Source of the DNA: Acanthosepion lycidas
Lineage: Eukaryota > Mollusca > Cephalopoda > Sepiida > Sepiidae
Direction: 5' to 3'
Length of the DNA: 64,000 nt
NCBI GenBank assembly: GCA_963932145.1
Contig: CAWVQA010000099.1
Coordinates: forward strand, 372,001-436,000
The notes under the pieces are model-generated. The model saw nothing but the letters and a program-made list of their open reading frames with translations. It did not search any database and had not been told where the DNA came from. The translations under genes and the position numbers were made by a program. The first letter of the stretch is position 1; every line of letters starts with the position of its first letter. Positions 12,257-25,113 of this stretch are shown piece after piece.

Positions 12257-14065
12257 TTAGATTAGATCTTTCCCTGTCCATAATGCTAAATTGAGGAAGT
12301 AAAATAGAAATAGTAATGGGAAACAGGAGAGAAATATACAGTGATCACACATTTTCTGCCCACAATCTTTTTCATGGAAATCCCCGTCATATGAGACGAG
12401 TCCATGCATGCTACGATCACGGTATGAATTTGAAGGCAAAATATTTTTTTGCAGATCTCAGATTAAGTCTTTCCCTGTCCATAATGCTAAATTGAGGAAG
12501 TAAAATAGAAATAGTAATGGGAAACAGAATAGAAATGTACAGAGATCACACATTTTCTGCCCACAATCTTTTTCATGGAAATCCCAGTCATATGAGACGA
12601 GTCCATGCATGCTACGATCACGGTATGAATTTGAAGGCAAAATATTTTTTTGCAGATCTTAGATTAGGTCTTTCCCTGTCCATAATGCTAAATTGAGGAA
12701 GTAAAATAGAAATAGTAATGGGAAACAGAAGAGAAATGTACAGTGATCACGCATTTTGTGCCCACAAACTTTTTCATGGAAATCCCAGTCATATGAGTCG
12801 AGTCCAGGCATGTTACGATCACGGTATGAATTTGAAGGCAAAATATTTTTTTGCAGATCTTAGATTAGGTCTTTCCCTGTCCATAATGCTAAATTGAGGA
12901 AGTAAAATAGAAATACTAATGGGAAATAGAAGAGAAATGTACAGTGATCACCCATTTTGTGCCCACAATATTTTTCATGGAAATCCCAGTCATATGAGTC
13001 GAGTCCATGCATGCTACGATCACGGTATGAATTTGAAGGCAAAATATTTTTTTGCTGATCTTAGATTAGGTCTTTCCCTGTCCATAATGCTAAATTGAGG
13101 AAGTAAAATAGAAATAGTAATGGGAAACAGAAGAGAAATGTACAGTGATCACCCATTTTGTGCCCACAATCTTTTTCATGGAAATCCCAGTCATATGAGT
13201 CGAGTCCATGCATGCTACGATCACGGTATGAATTTGATGGCAAAATATTTTTTTGCAGATCTTAGATTAGGTCTTTCCCTGTCCATAATGCTAAATTGAG
13301 GAAGTAAAATAGAAATAGTAATGGGAAATAGAAGAGAAATGTACAGTGATCACGCATTTTGTGCCGACAATCTTTTTCATGGAAATCCCAGTCATATGTG
13401 TCGAGTCCAGGCATGCTACGATCACGGTATGAATTTGAAGGCAAAATATTTTTTTGCAGATCTTAGATTAGGTCTTTCCCTGTCCATAATGCTAAATTGA
13501 GGAAGTAAAATAGAAATAGTAATGGGAAATAGAAGAGAAATGTACAGTGATCACGCATTTTGTGCCGACAATCTTTTTCATGGAAATCCCAGTCATATGA
13601 GTCGAGTCCAGGCATACTACGATCACGATATGAATTTGAAGGCAAAATATTTTTTTACAGATCATAGATTAGGTCTTTCCCTGTCCATAATGCTAAATTG
13701 AGGAAGTCAAATAGAAATAGTAATGGGAAACAGAAGAGAAATGTACAGTGATCACCCATTTTGTGCCCACAATCTTTTTCATGGAAATCCCAGTCATATG
13801 AGACGAGTCCATGCATGCTACGATCACGGTATGAATTTGAAGGCAAAATATTTTTTTGCAGATCTTAGATTAGGTCTTTCCCTGTCCATAATGCTAAATT
13901 GAGGAAGTAAAATAGAAATACTAATGGGAAATAGAAGAGAAATGTACAGTGATCAACCATTTTGTGCCCACAATCTATTTCATGGAAATCCCAGTCATAT
14001 GAGTCGAGTCCATGCATGCTACGATCACGGTATGAATTTGAAGGCAAAATATTTTTTTGCAGATC
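12257..14065 (+). repeat. Transition domain, left copy
   Basis: Nine units with little internal periodicity but clear matches in the right block. The 12257 unit has AAATATACAG and CCCCGTCATATG, shared with 52652. The 12659 and 12860 units (ATGTTACGATC; ATACTAATGGGAAATAG with CAATATTTTT) match 53456 and 53657. The 13262 and 13463 units share GTGCCGACAATC and GGAAATAG. The 13664 unit begins CATAGATT, which removes the stop usual in the reverse frame. The domain ends with a GATCAACCATT/CTATTTC unit (13865), the first F3-type unit. Confidence 0.82.
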
Positions 14066-14668
14066 TTAGATTAGGTCTTTCCCTGTCCATAATGCTAAAT
14101 TGAGGAAGTAAAATAGAAATAGTAATGGGAAACAGAAGAGAAATGTACAGTGATCACCCATTTTGTGCCCACAATCTTTTTCATGGAAATCCTAGTCATA
14201 TGAGTCGAGTCCATGCATGCTACGATCACGGTATGAATTTGAAGGCAAAATATTTTTTTGCAGATCTTAGATTAGGTCTTTCCCTGTCCATAATGTTAAA
14301 TTCAGGAAGTAAAATATAAATATAAATAGGAAACAGAAGAGAAATGTACAGTGATTACCCATTTTGTGCCCACAATCTTTTTCATGGTAATCCCAGTCAT
14401 ATGAGTCGAGTCTATGCATGCTACGATCACGGTATGAATTTGAAGGCAAAATATTTTTTTGCAGATCTTAGATTAGGTCTTTCCCTTTCCATAATGTTAA
14501 ATTCAGGAAGTAAAATAGAAATAGTAATGGGAAACAGAAGAGAAATGTACAGTGATCAACCATTTTGTGCCCACAATCTATTTCATGGAAATCCCAGTCA
14601 TATGAGTCGAGTCCATGCATGCTACGATCACGGTATGAATTTGAAGGCAAAATATTTTTTTGCAGATC
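14066..14668 (+). repeat. HOR F3 trimer, copy 1 (603 bp)
   Basis: Three monomers: AATCCTAGTC unit (14066), ATAAATATAAATAGG/GGTAATCCC unit (14267), GATCAACC/CTATTTC unit (14468, with CCCTTTCC). The same trio in the same order is at 17080-17682, 55667-56269 and, with a changed third unit, 56270-56872. Confidence 0.88.
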
Positions 14669-17079
14669 TTAGATTAGGTCTTTCCCTGTCCATAATGTTA
14701 AATTCAGTAAGTAAAATATAAATATAAATAGGAAACAGAAGAGAAATGTACAGTGATCACCCATTTTGTGCCCACAATCTTTTTCATGGTAATCCCAGTC
14801 ATATGAGTCGAGTCCAGGCATGCTACGATCACGGTATGAATTTGAAGGCAAAATATTTTTTTGCAGATCTTAGATTAGGTCTTTCCCTGTCCATAATGCT
14901 AAATTGAGGAAGTAAAATAGAAATAGTAATGGGAAGCAGAAGAGAAATGTACAGTGATCACACATTTTCTGCCCACAATCTTTTTCATGGAAATCCCAGT
15001 CATATGAGTCGAGTCCAGGCATGCTACGATCACGGTATGAATTTGAATGCAAAATATTTTTTTGCAGATCTTAGATTAGGTCTTTCCCTGTCCCTAATGC
15101 TAAATTGAGGAAGCAAAATAGAAATAGTAATGGAAAACAGAACAGAAATGTACAGTGATCACACATTTTCTGCCCACAATCTTTTTCATGGAAATCCCAG
15201 TCATATGAGACGAGTCCATGCATGCTACGATCACGGTATGAATTTGAAGGCAAAATATTTTTTGCAGATCTTAGATTAGGTCTTTCCCTGTCCATAATGC
15301 TAAATTGAGGAAGTAAAATAGAAATAGTAATGGGAAACAGAAGAGAAATGTACAGTGATCACCCATTTTGTGCCCACAATCTTTTTCATGGAAATCCCAG
15401 TCATATGAGACGAGTCCATGCATGCTACGATCACGGTATGAATTTGAAGGCAAAATATTTTTTTGCAGATCTTAGATTAGGTCTTTCCCTGTCCATAATG
15501 CTAAATTGAGGAAGTAAAATAGAAATAGTAATGGGAAACAGAAGAGAAATGTACAGTGATCAACCATTTTGTGCCCACAATCTATTTCATGGAAATCCCA
15601 GTCATATGAGTCGAGTCCATGCATGCTACGATCACGGTATGAATTTGAAGGCAAAATATTTTTTTGCAGATCTTAGATTAGGTCTTTCCCTGTCCATAAT
15701 GCTAAATTGAGGAAGTAAAATAGAAATAGTAATGGGAAACAGAAGAGAAATGTACAGTGATCAGACATTTTGTGCCCACAATCTTTTTCATGGAAATCCT
15801 AGTCATATGAGTCGAGTCCATGCATGCTACGATCACGGTATGAATTTGAAGGCAAAATATTTTTTTGCAGATCTTAGATTAGGTCTTTCCCTGTCCATAA
15901 TGTTAATATCAGTAAGTAAAATATAAATATAAATAGGAAACAGAAGAGAAATGTACAGTGATCACCCATTTTGTGCCCACAATCTTTTTCATGGTAATCC
16001 CAGTCATATGAGTCGAGTCCAGGCATGCTACGATCACGGTATGAATTTGAAGGCAAAATATTTTTTTGCAGATCTTAGATTAGGTCTTTCCCTGTCCATA
16101 ATGCTAAATTGAGGAAGTAAAATAGAAATAGTAATGGGAAGCAGAAGAGAAATGTACAGTGATCACACATTTTCTGCCCACAATCTTTTTCATGGAAATC
16201 CCAGTCATATGAGTCGAGTCCAGGCATGCTACGATCACGGTATGAATTTGAAGGCAAAATATTTTTTTGCAGATCTTAGATTAGATCTTTCCCTGTCCAT
16301 AATGCTAAATTGAGGAAGTAAAATAGAAATAGTAATGGGAAACAGAAGAGAAATGTACAGAGATCACCCATTTTGTGCCCACAATCTTTTTCATGGAAAT
16401 CCCAGTCATATGAGTCGAGTCCAGGAATCCTACGATCACGGTATGAATTTGAAGGCAAAATATTTTTTTGCAGATCTTAGATTAGGTCTTTCCCTGTCCA
16501 TAATGCTAAATTGAGGAAGTAAAATAGAAATAGTAATGGGAAACAGAAGAGAAATGTACAGTGATCACACATTTTCTGCCCACAATCTTTTTCATGGAAA
16601 TCCCAGTCATATGAGACGAGTCCATGCATGCTACGATCACGGTATGAATTTGAAGGCAAAATTATTTTTTGCAGATCTTAGATTAGCTCTTTCCCTGTAC
16701 ATAATGCTAAATTCAGGAAGTAAAATAGAAATAGTAATGGGAAACAGAAGAGAAAAATATAGTGATCACCCATTTTGTGCCCACAATCTTTTTCATGGAA
16801 ATCCCAGTCATATGAGTCGAGTCTATGCATGCTACGATCACGGTATGAATTTGAAGGCAAAATATTTTTTTGCAGATCTTAGATTAGGTCGTTCCCTGTT
16901 CATAATGCTAAATTGAGGAAGTCAAATAGAAATAGTAATGGGAAACAGAAGAGAAATGTACAGTGATCAACCATTTTGTGCCCACAATCTATTTCATGGA
17001 AATCCCAGTCATATGAGTCGAGTCCATGCATGCTACGATCACGGTATGAATTTGAAGGCAAAATATTTTTTTGCAGATC

Positions 17080-17682
17080 TTAGATTAGGTCTTTCCCTGT
17101 CCATAATGCTAAATTGAGGAAGTAAAATAGAAATAGTAATGGGAAACAGAAGAGAAATGTACAGTGATCACCCATTTTGTGCCCACAATCTTTTTCATGG
17201 AAATCCTAGTCATATGAGTCGAGTCCATGCATGCTACGATCACGGTATGAATTTGAAGGCAAAATATTTTTTTGCAGATCTTAGATTAGGTCTTTCCCTG
17301 TCCATAATGTTAAATTCAGGAAGTAAAATATAAATATAAATAGGAAACAGAAGAGAAATGTACAGTGATCACCCATTTTGTGCCCACAATCTTTTTCATG
17401 GTAATCCCAGTCATATGAGTCGAGTCTATGCATGCTACGATCACGGTATGAATTTGAAGGCAAAATATTTTTTTGCAGATCTTAGATTAGGTCTTTCCCT
17501 TTCCATAATGTTAAATTCAGGAAGTAAAATAGAAATAGTAATGTGAAACAGAAGAGAAATGTACAGTGATCAACCATTTTGTGCCCACAATCTATTTCAT
17601 GGAAATCCCAGTCATATGAGTCGAGTCCATGCATGCTACGATCACGGTATGAATTTGAAGGCAAAATATTTTTTTGCAGATC
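17080..17682 (+). repeat. HOR F3 trimer, copy 2 (603 bp)
   Basis: This is the same trio as 14066-14668, about 3,014 bp further on, including CCCTTTCC at the start of the third unit. Differences visible by eye include GTGATCACC for GTGATTACC in the second unit and AATGTGAAAC for AATGGGAAAC in the third. Confidence 0.88.
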
Positions 17683-18888
17683 TTAGATTAGGTCTTTCCC
17701 AGTCCATAATGCTAAATTGAGGAAGTAAAATAGAAATAGTAATGGGAAACAGAAGAGAAATGTACAGTGATCACCCATTTTGTGCCCACAATCTTTTTCA
17801 TGGAAATCCCAGTCATATGACTCGAGTCCATGCATGCTACCATCACGGTATGAATTTGAAGGCAAAATATTTTTTTGCAGATCTTAGATTAGGTCTTTCC
17901 CTGTCCAAAATGTTAAATTCAGTAAGTAAAATATAAATATAAATAGGAAACAGAAGAGAAATGTATAGTGATCACCCATTTTGTGCCCACAATCTTTTTC
18001 ATGGTAATCCCAGTCATATGAGTCGAGTCCATGCATGCTACGATCACGGTATGAATTTGAAGGCAAAATATTTTTTTGCAGATCTTAGATTAGGTCTTTC
18101 CCTGTTCATAATGCTAAATTGAGGAAGTAAAATAGAAATAGTAATGGGAAACAGAAGAGAAATGTACAGTGATCAACCATTTTGTGCCCACAATCTATTT
18201 CATGGAAATCCCAGTCATATGAGTCGAGTCCATGCATGCTACGATCACGGTATGAATTTGAAGGCAAAATATTATTTTGCAGATCTTAGATTAGGTCTTT
18301 CCCTGTCCATAATGCTAAATTGAGGAAGTAAAATAGAAATAGTAATGGGAAACAGAAGAGAAATGTACAGTGATCACCCATTTTGTGCCCACAATCTTTT
18401 TCATGGAAATCCCAGTCATATGAGTCGAGTCCATGCATGCTACGATCACGGTATGAATTTGAAGGCAAAATATTTTTTTGCAGATCTTAGATTAGGTCTT
18501 TCCCTGTCCATAATGTTAAATTCAGTAAGTAAAATATAAATATAAATAGGAAACAGAAGAGAAATGTACAGTGATCACCCGTTTTCTGCCCACAATCTTT
18601 TTCATGGAAATCCCAGTCATATGAGTCGAGTCCAGGCATGCTACGATCACGGTATGAATTTGAAGGCAAAATATTTTTTTGCAGATCTTAGATTAGATCT
18701 TTCCCTGTCCATAATGCTAAATTGAGGAAGTAAAATAGAAATAGTAATGGGAAACAGAAGAGAAATGTACAGAGATCACCCATTTTGTGCCCACAATCTT
18801 TTTCATGGAAATCCCAGTCATATGAGTCGAGTCCAGGAATCCTACGATCACGGTATGAATTTGAAGGCAAAATATTTTTTTGCAGATC

Positions 18889-21498
18889 TTAGATTAGGTC
18901 TTTCCCTGTCCATAATGCTAAATTGAGGAAGTAAAATAGAAATAGTAATGGGAAACAGAAGAGAAATGTACAGTGATCACACATTTTCTGCCCACAATCT
19001 TTTTCATGGAAATCCCAGTCATATGAGACGAGTCCATGCATGCTACGATCACGGTATGAATTTGAAGGCAAAATTATTTTTTGCAGATCTTAGATTAGGT
19101 CTTTCCCTGTACATAATGCTAAATTCAGGAAGTAAAATAGAAATAGTAATGGGAAACAGAAGAGAAATGTATAGTGATCACCCATTTTGTGCCCACAATC
19201 TTTTTCATGGAAATCCCAGTCATATGAGTCGAGTCTATGCATGCTACGATCACGGTATGAATTTGAAGGCAAAATATTTTTTTGCAGATCTTAGATTAGG
19301 TCTTTCCCTGTTCATAATGCTAAATTCAGGAAGTAAAATAAAAAAAGTAATGGGAAACAGAAGAGAAATGTACAGTGATCACCCATTTTGTGCCCACAAT
19401 CTTTTTCATGGAAATCCCAGTCAAATGAGTCGAGTCCATGCATACTACGATCATGGTATGAATTTGAAGGCAAAATAATTTTTTGCAGATCTTAGATTAG
19501 GTCTTTCCCTGTACATAATGCTAAATTGAGGAAGTAAAATAGAAATAGTAATGGGAAACAGAAGAGAAATGTACAGTGATCACCCATTTTGTGCCCACTA
19601 TCTTTTTCATGGAAATCCCAGTCATATGAGTCGAGTCCATGCATGCTACGATCACGGTATGAATTTGAAGGCAAAATATTTTTTTGCAGATCTGAGATTA
19701 GGTCTTTCCCTGTCCATAATGCTAAATTGAGGAAGTAAAATAGAAATAGTAATGGGAAACAGAAGAGAAATGTACAGTGATCACCCATTTTGTGCCCAAA
19801 ATCTTTTTCATGGAAATCCCAGTCAAATGAGTCGAGTCCATGCATACTACGATCATGGTATGAATTTGAAGGCAAAATAATTTTTTGCAGATCTTAGATT
19901 AGGTCTTTCCCTGTACATAATGCTAAATTGAGGAAGTAAAATAGAAATAGTAATGGGAAACAGAAGAGAAATGTACAGTGATCACCCATTTTGTGCCCAC
20001 TATCTTTTTCATGGAAATCCCAGTCATATGAGTCGAGTCCATGCATGCTACGATCACGGTATGAATTTGAAGGCAAAATATTTTTTTGCAGATCTGAGAT
20101 TAGGTCTTTCCCTGTCCATAATGCTAAATTGAGGAAGTAAAATAGAAATAGTAATGGGAAACTGAAGAGAAATGTACAGTGATCACGCATTTTGTGCCCA
20201 CAATCTTTTTCATGGATATCCCAGTCATATGAGTCGAGTCCAGGCATGCTACGATCACGGTATGAATTTGAAGGCAAAATATTTTTTTGCAGATCTTAGA
20301 TTAGGTCTTTCCCTGTCCATAATGCTAAATTCAGGAAGTAAAATAGAAAAATAATGGGAAACAGAAGAGAAATGTACAGTGATCAGCCATTTTGTGCCCA
20401 CAATGTTTTTCATGGAAATCCCAGTCATATGAGTCGAGTCCATGCATGCTACGATCACGGTATGAATTTGAAGGCAAAATATTTTTTTGCTGACTTAGAT
20501 TAGGTCTTTTCCTGTCCATAATGCTAAATTGAGGAAGTAAAATAGAAATAGTAATGGGAAACGGAAGAGAAATGTACAGTGATCACGCATTTTGTGCCCA
20601 CAATCTTTTTCATGGAAATCCCAGTCATATGAGTCGAGTCCAGTCATGCTACAATCACGGTATGAATTTGAAGGCAAAATATTTTTTTGCAGATCTTAGA
20701 TTAGGTCTTTCCCTGTCCATAATGCTAAATTGAGGAAGTAAAATAGAAATAGTAATGGGAAAGAGAAGAGAAATGTACAGTGATCACACATTTTCTGCCC
20801 ACAATCTTTTTCATAGAAATCCCAGTCATATGAGACGAGTCCATGCATGCTACGATCACGGTATGAATTTGAAGGCAAAATATTTTTTTGCAGACCTTAG
20901 ATTAGGTCTTTCCCTGTCCATAATGCTAAATTGAGGAAGTAAAATAGAAATAGTAATGGGAAACAGAAGAGAAATGTACAGTGATCACCCATTTTGTGCC
21001 CACAATCATTTTCATCAAATCCCAGTCATATGAGTCGAGTCCATGCATGATACGATCACGGTATGATTTTGAAGGCAAAATATTTTTTTGCAGATCTTAG
21101 ATTAGGTCTTTCCCTGTCCATAATGCTAAATGGAGGAAGTAAGATAGAAATAGTAATGAGAAACAGAAGAGAAATGTTCAGTGATCACCCTTTTTGTGCC
21201 CACAATCTTTTTCATAGAAATCCCAGTCATATGAGTCGAGTCCATGCATGCAACGATCACGGTATGATTTTGAAGGCAAAATATTTTTTTGCAGATCTTA
21301 GATTAGGTCTTTCCCTGTCCATAATGCTAAATTGAGGAAGTAAAATAGAAATAGTAATGGAAAACAGAAGAGAAATGTACAGTCATCGCCCATTTTGTGC
21401 CCACAATCTTTTTCCTGGAAATCCCAGTCGTATAAGTCGAGTCCATGCATGCTACGATCATGGTATGAATTTGAAGGCAAAATATTTTTTTGCAGATC
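18889..21498 (+). repeat. E-related units, left block, part 1
   Basis: Thirteen monomers. Units at 19291 and 19693 share GTCAAATGAG, CATACTACGATCATGG and AAATAATTTTTTG. Units at 19492 and 19894 share TGTACATAATG and CCCACTATC, giving a local two-monomer (402-bp) repeat. At 20095 the unit has GGATATCCC. The 20296 unit is 199 bp (AGAAAAATAATGG and TGCTGACTTAG) and recurs at 58681 and 62294. The class C unit at 20696 has AAAGAGAAG and CATAGAAATC, the start mark of the right-hand E repeats. The 20897 unit has TTTTCATCAAATCC and is 200 bp. Confidence 0.84.
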
Positions 21499-22502
21499 TC
21501 AGATTAGGTCTTTCCCTGTGAATAATGCTAAATTCAGGAAGTAAAATAGAAATAGTAATGGGAAACAGAAGGGAAATGTACAGTGATCACCCATTTTGTG
21601 CCCACAATCTTTTTCATGGAAATCCCAGTCATATGAGTCGAGTCCATGCATGCTACGATCACGGTATGAATTTGAAGGCAAAATATTTTTTTGCAGATCT
21701 TAGATTAGGTCTTTCCCTGTCCATAATGCTAAATTGAGTAAGTAAAATAGAAATATTAATGGGATACAGAAGAGAAATGTACAGTGATCACCCATTTTGT
21801 GCCCAAAATCTTTTTCATGGAAATCCCAGTCAAATGAGTCGAGTCCATGCATACTACGATCATGGTATGAATTTGAAGGCAAAATAATTTTTTGCAGATC
21901 TTAGATTAGGTCTTTCCCTGTACATAATGCTAAATTGAGGAAGTAAAATAGAAATAGTAATGGGAAACAGAAGAGAAATGTACAGTGATCACCCATTTTG
22001 TGCCCACTATCTTTTTCATGGAAATCCCAGTCATATGAGTCGAGTCCATGCATGCTACGATCACGGTATGAATTTGAAGGCAAAATATTTTTTTGCAGAT
22101 CTGAGATTAGGTCTTTCCCTGTCCATAATGCTAAATTGAGGAAATAAAATAGAAATAGTAATGGGAAACTGAAGAGAAATGTACAGTGATCACGCATTTT
22201 GTGCCCACAATCTTTTTCATGGATATCCCAGTCATATGAGTCGAGTCCAGGCATGCTACGATCACGGTATGAATTTGAAGGCAAAATATTTTTTTGCAGA
22301 TCTTAGATTAGGTCTTTCCCTGTCCATAATGCTAAATTCAGGAAGTAAAATAGAAAAATAATGGGAAACAGAAGAGAAATGTACAGTGATCACGCATTTT
22401 GTGCCCACAATCTTTTTCATGGATATCCCAGTCGTATAAGTCGAGTCCATGCATGCTACGATCATGGTATGAATTTCAAGGCAAAATATTTTTTTGCAGA
22501 TC
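21499..22502 (+). repeat. Five-monomer tandem repeat, copy 1 (1,004 bp)
   Basis: Units: TGTGAATAATG with GAAGGGAAATG (21499); GAGTAAGT with GGGATACAG, CCCAAAATC and CATACTACG (21700); TGTACATAATG with CCCACTATC (21901); GGATATCCC class R with GAAATAAAAT (22102); and a 200-bp hybrid (22303) that starts with AGAAAAATAATGG and ends with CGTATAAGTC and GATCATGG. The first four units match 22503-23306 with no difference that I can see. Confidence 0.9.
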
Positions 22503-23507
22503 TCAGATTAGGTCTTTCCCTGTGAATAATGCTAAATTCAGGAAGTAAAATAGAAATAGTAATGGGAAACAGAAGGGAAATGTACAGTGATCACCCATTT
22601 TGTGCCCACAATCTTTTTCATGGAAATCCCAGTCATATGAGTCGAGTCCATGCATGCTACGATCACGGTATGAATTTGAAGGCAAAATATTTTTTTGCAG
22701 ATCTTAGATTAGGTCTTTCCCTGTCCATAATGCTAAATTGAGTAAGTAAAATAGAAATATTAATGGGATACAGAAGAGAAATGTACAGTGATCACCCATT
22801 TTGTGCCCAAAATCTTTTTCATGGAAATCCCAGTCAAATGAGTCGAGTCCATGCATACTACGATCATGGTATGAATTTGAAGGCAAAATAATTTTTTGCA
22901 GATCTTAGATTAGGTCTTTCCCTGTACATAATGCTAAATTGAGGAAGTAAAATAGAAATAGTAATGGGAAACAGAAGAGAAATGTACAGTGATCACCCAT
23001 TTTGTGCCCACTATCTTTTTCATGGAAATCCCAGTCATATGAGTCGAGTCCATGCATGCTACGATCACGGTATGAATTTGAAGGCAAAATATTTTTTTGC
23101 AGATCTGAGATTAGGTCTTTCCCTGTCCATAATGCTAAATTGAGGAAATAAAATAGAAATAGTAATGGGAAACTGAAGAGAAATGTACAGTGATCACGCA
23201 TTTTGTGCCCACAATCTTTTTCATGGATATCCCAGTCATATGAGTCGAGTCCAGGCATGCTACGATCACGGTATGAATTTGAAGGCAAAATATTTTTTTG
23301 CAGATCTTAGATTAGGTCTTTCCCTGTCCATAATGCTAAATTGAGGAAGTAAAATAGAAATAGTAATGGGAAACAGAAGAGAAATGTACAGTGATCACGC
23401 ATTTTGTGCCCACAATCTTTTTCATGGAAATCCCAGTCATATGAGTCGAGTCCAGTCATGCTACGATCACGGTATGAATTTGAAGGCAAAATATTTTTTT
23501 GCAGATC
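22503..23507 (+). repeat. Five-monomer tandem repeat, copy 2
   Basis: The first four units copy 21499-22302 apparently exactly over about 804 bp, including rare changes such as GAAATAAAAT and GGGATACAG. The fifth unit (23307) instead is a class R unit with CCAGTCATGC, as at 20495. This points to a recent tandem duplication that ended inside the fifth unit. Confidence 0.9.
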
Positions 23508-25113
23508 TTAGATTAGGTCTTTCCCTGTCCATAATGCTAAATTGAGGAAGTAAAATAGAAATAGTAATGGGAAAGAGAAGAGAAATGTACAGTGATCACA
23601 CATTTTCTGCCCACAATCTTTTTCATAGAAATCCCAGTCATATGAGACGAGTCCATGCATGCTACGATCATGGTATGAATTTGAAGGCAAAATATTTTTT
23701 TGCAGATCTTAGATTAGGTCTTTCCCTGTCCATAATGCTAAATTCAGGAAGTAAAATAGAAATAGTAATGGGAAACAGAAGAGAAATGTACAGTGATCAC
23801 CCATTTTGTGCCCACAATCATTTTCATCAAATCCCAGTCATATGAGTCGAGTCCATGCATGCAACGATCACGGTATGATTTTGAAGGCAAAATATTTTTT
23901 TGCAGATCTTAGATTAGGTCTTTCCCTGTCCATAATGCTAAATTGAGGAAGTAAAATAGAAATAGTAATGGAAAACAGAAGAGAAATGTACAGTGATCGC
24001 CCATTTTGTGCCCACAATCTTTTTCCTGGAAATCCCAGTCGTATAAGTCGAGTCCATGCATGCTACGATTATGGTATGAATTTGAAGGCAAAATATTTTT
24101 TTGCAGATCTCAGATTAGGTCTTTCCCTGTGAATAATGCTAAATTCAGGAAGTAAAATAGAAATAGTAATGGGAAACAGAAGGGAAATGTACAGTGATCA
24201 CCCATTTTGTGCCCACAATCTTTTTCATGGAAATCCCAGTCATATGAGTCGAGTCCATGCATGCTACGATCACGGTATGAATTTGAAGGCAAAATATTTT
24301 TTTGCAGATCTTAGATTAGGTCTTTCCCTGTCCATAATGCTAAATTGAGTAAGTAAAATAGAAATAGTAATGGGATACAGAAGAGAAATGTACAGTGATC
24401 ACCCATTTTCTGCCCACAATCTTGTTCATGGAAATCCAAGTCATATGAGTCGAGTCCATGCATGCTACGATCACGGTATGAATTTGAAGGCAAAATATTT
24501 TTTTGCATTTCTTAGATTAGGCCTTCCCTGTCCATAATGCTAAATTGAGTAAGTAAAATAGAAATAGTAATGGGAAACAGAAGAGAAATGTACAGTGATC
24601 ACCCATTTTGTGCCCACAATCATTTTCATAGAAATCCCAGTCATATGAGTCGAGTGCATGCATGCTACGATCACGGTATGATTTTGAAGGCAAAATATTT
24701 TTTTGCAGATCTTAGATTAGGTCTTTCCCTGTCCATAATGCTAAATTGAGGAAGTAAAATAGAAATAGTAATGGGAAACAGAAGAGAAATGTTCAGTGAT
24801 CACCCTTTTTGTGCCCACAATCTTTTTCATTGAAATCCCAGTCATATGAGTCGAGTCCATGCATGCTACGATCACGGTATGATTTTGAAGGCAAAATATT
24901 TTTTTGCAGATCTTAGATTAGGTCTTTCCCAGTCCATAATGCTAAATTGAGGAAGTAAAATAGAAATAGTAATGGGAAACAGAAGAGAAATGTACAGTGA
25001 TCACACATTTTCTGCCCACAATCTTTTTCATGGAAATCCCAGTCATATGAGTCGAGTCCATGCATGCTACGATCACGGTATGATTTTGAAGGCAAAATAT
25101 TTTTTTGCAGATC
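23508..25113 (+). repeat. E-related units leading into the middle block
   Basis: Eight monomers. The class C unit (23508, AAAGAGAAG, CATAGAAATC) and the TTTTCATCAAATCC unit (23709) repeat the E order. The 23909 unit has GATCGCCC, TTCCTGG and CGTATAAGTC, as at 21298. The 24311 and 24512 units carry GAGTAAGT; 24512 starts with GGCCTTCCC, matched at the window end at 63900. Units at 24512, 24712 and 24913 carry GGTATGATTTTG. From 25114 the C-family order begins. Confidence 0.82.

Larger units (their letters stand above)
14066..18888 (+). repeat. F3 domain, left copy (trimer-based, with a 12-monomer repeat)
   Basis: Units of three kinds recur in order: one with AATCCTAGTC; one with ATAAATATAAATAGG and GGTAATCCC; and one with GATCAACC and CTATTTC. 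The trimer at 14066-14668 is repeated at 17080-17682. The segment 16276-16878 (CCAGGAATCC unit, class C unit with AAATTATTTTTTG, TACATAATG unit) is repeated at 18688-19290, 2,412 bp or twelve monomers later. The class C unit at 15071 carries CCTAATGC, GAAGCAAAAT and T6 (200 bp) and matches 55064. In many units TGA at the usual plus-frame stop is changed to TCA, joining the open frames of neighbouring monomers. Confidence 0.85.

Noticed and set aside
20296-20494. Possible insertion element causing the length change in the 199-bp unit
   Set aside because: The change is two single-base losses (AGAAAAATAATGG and TGCTGACTTAG), with no target-site duplication or foreign sequence.
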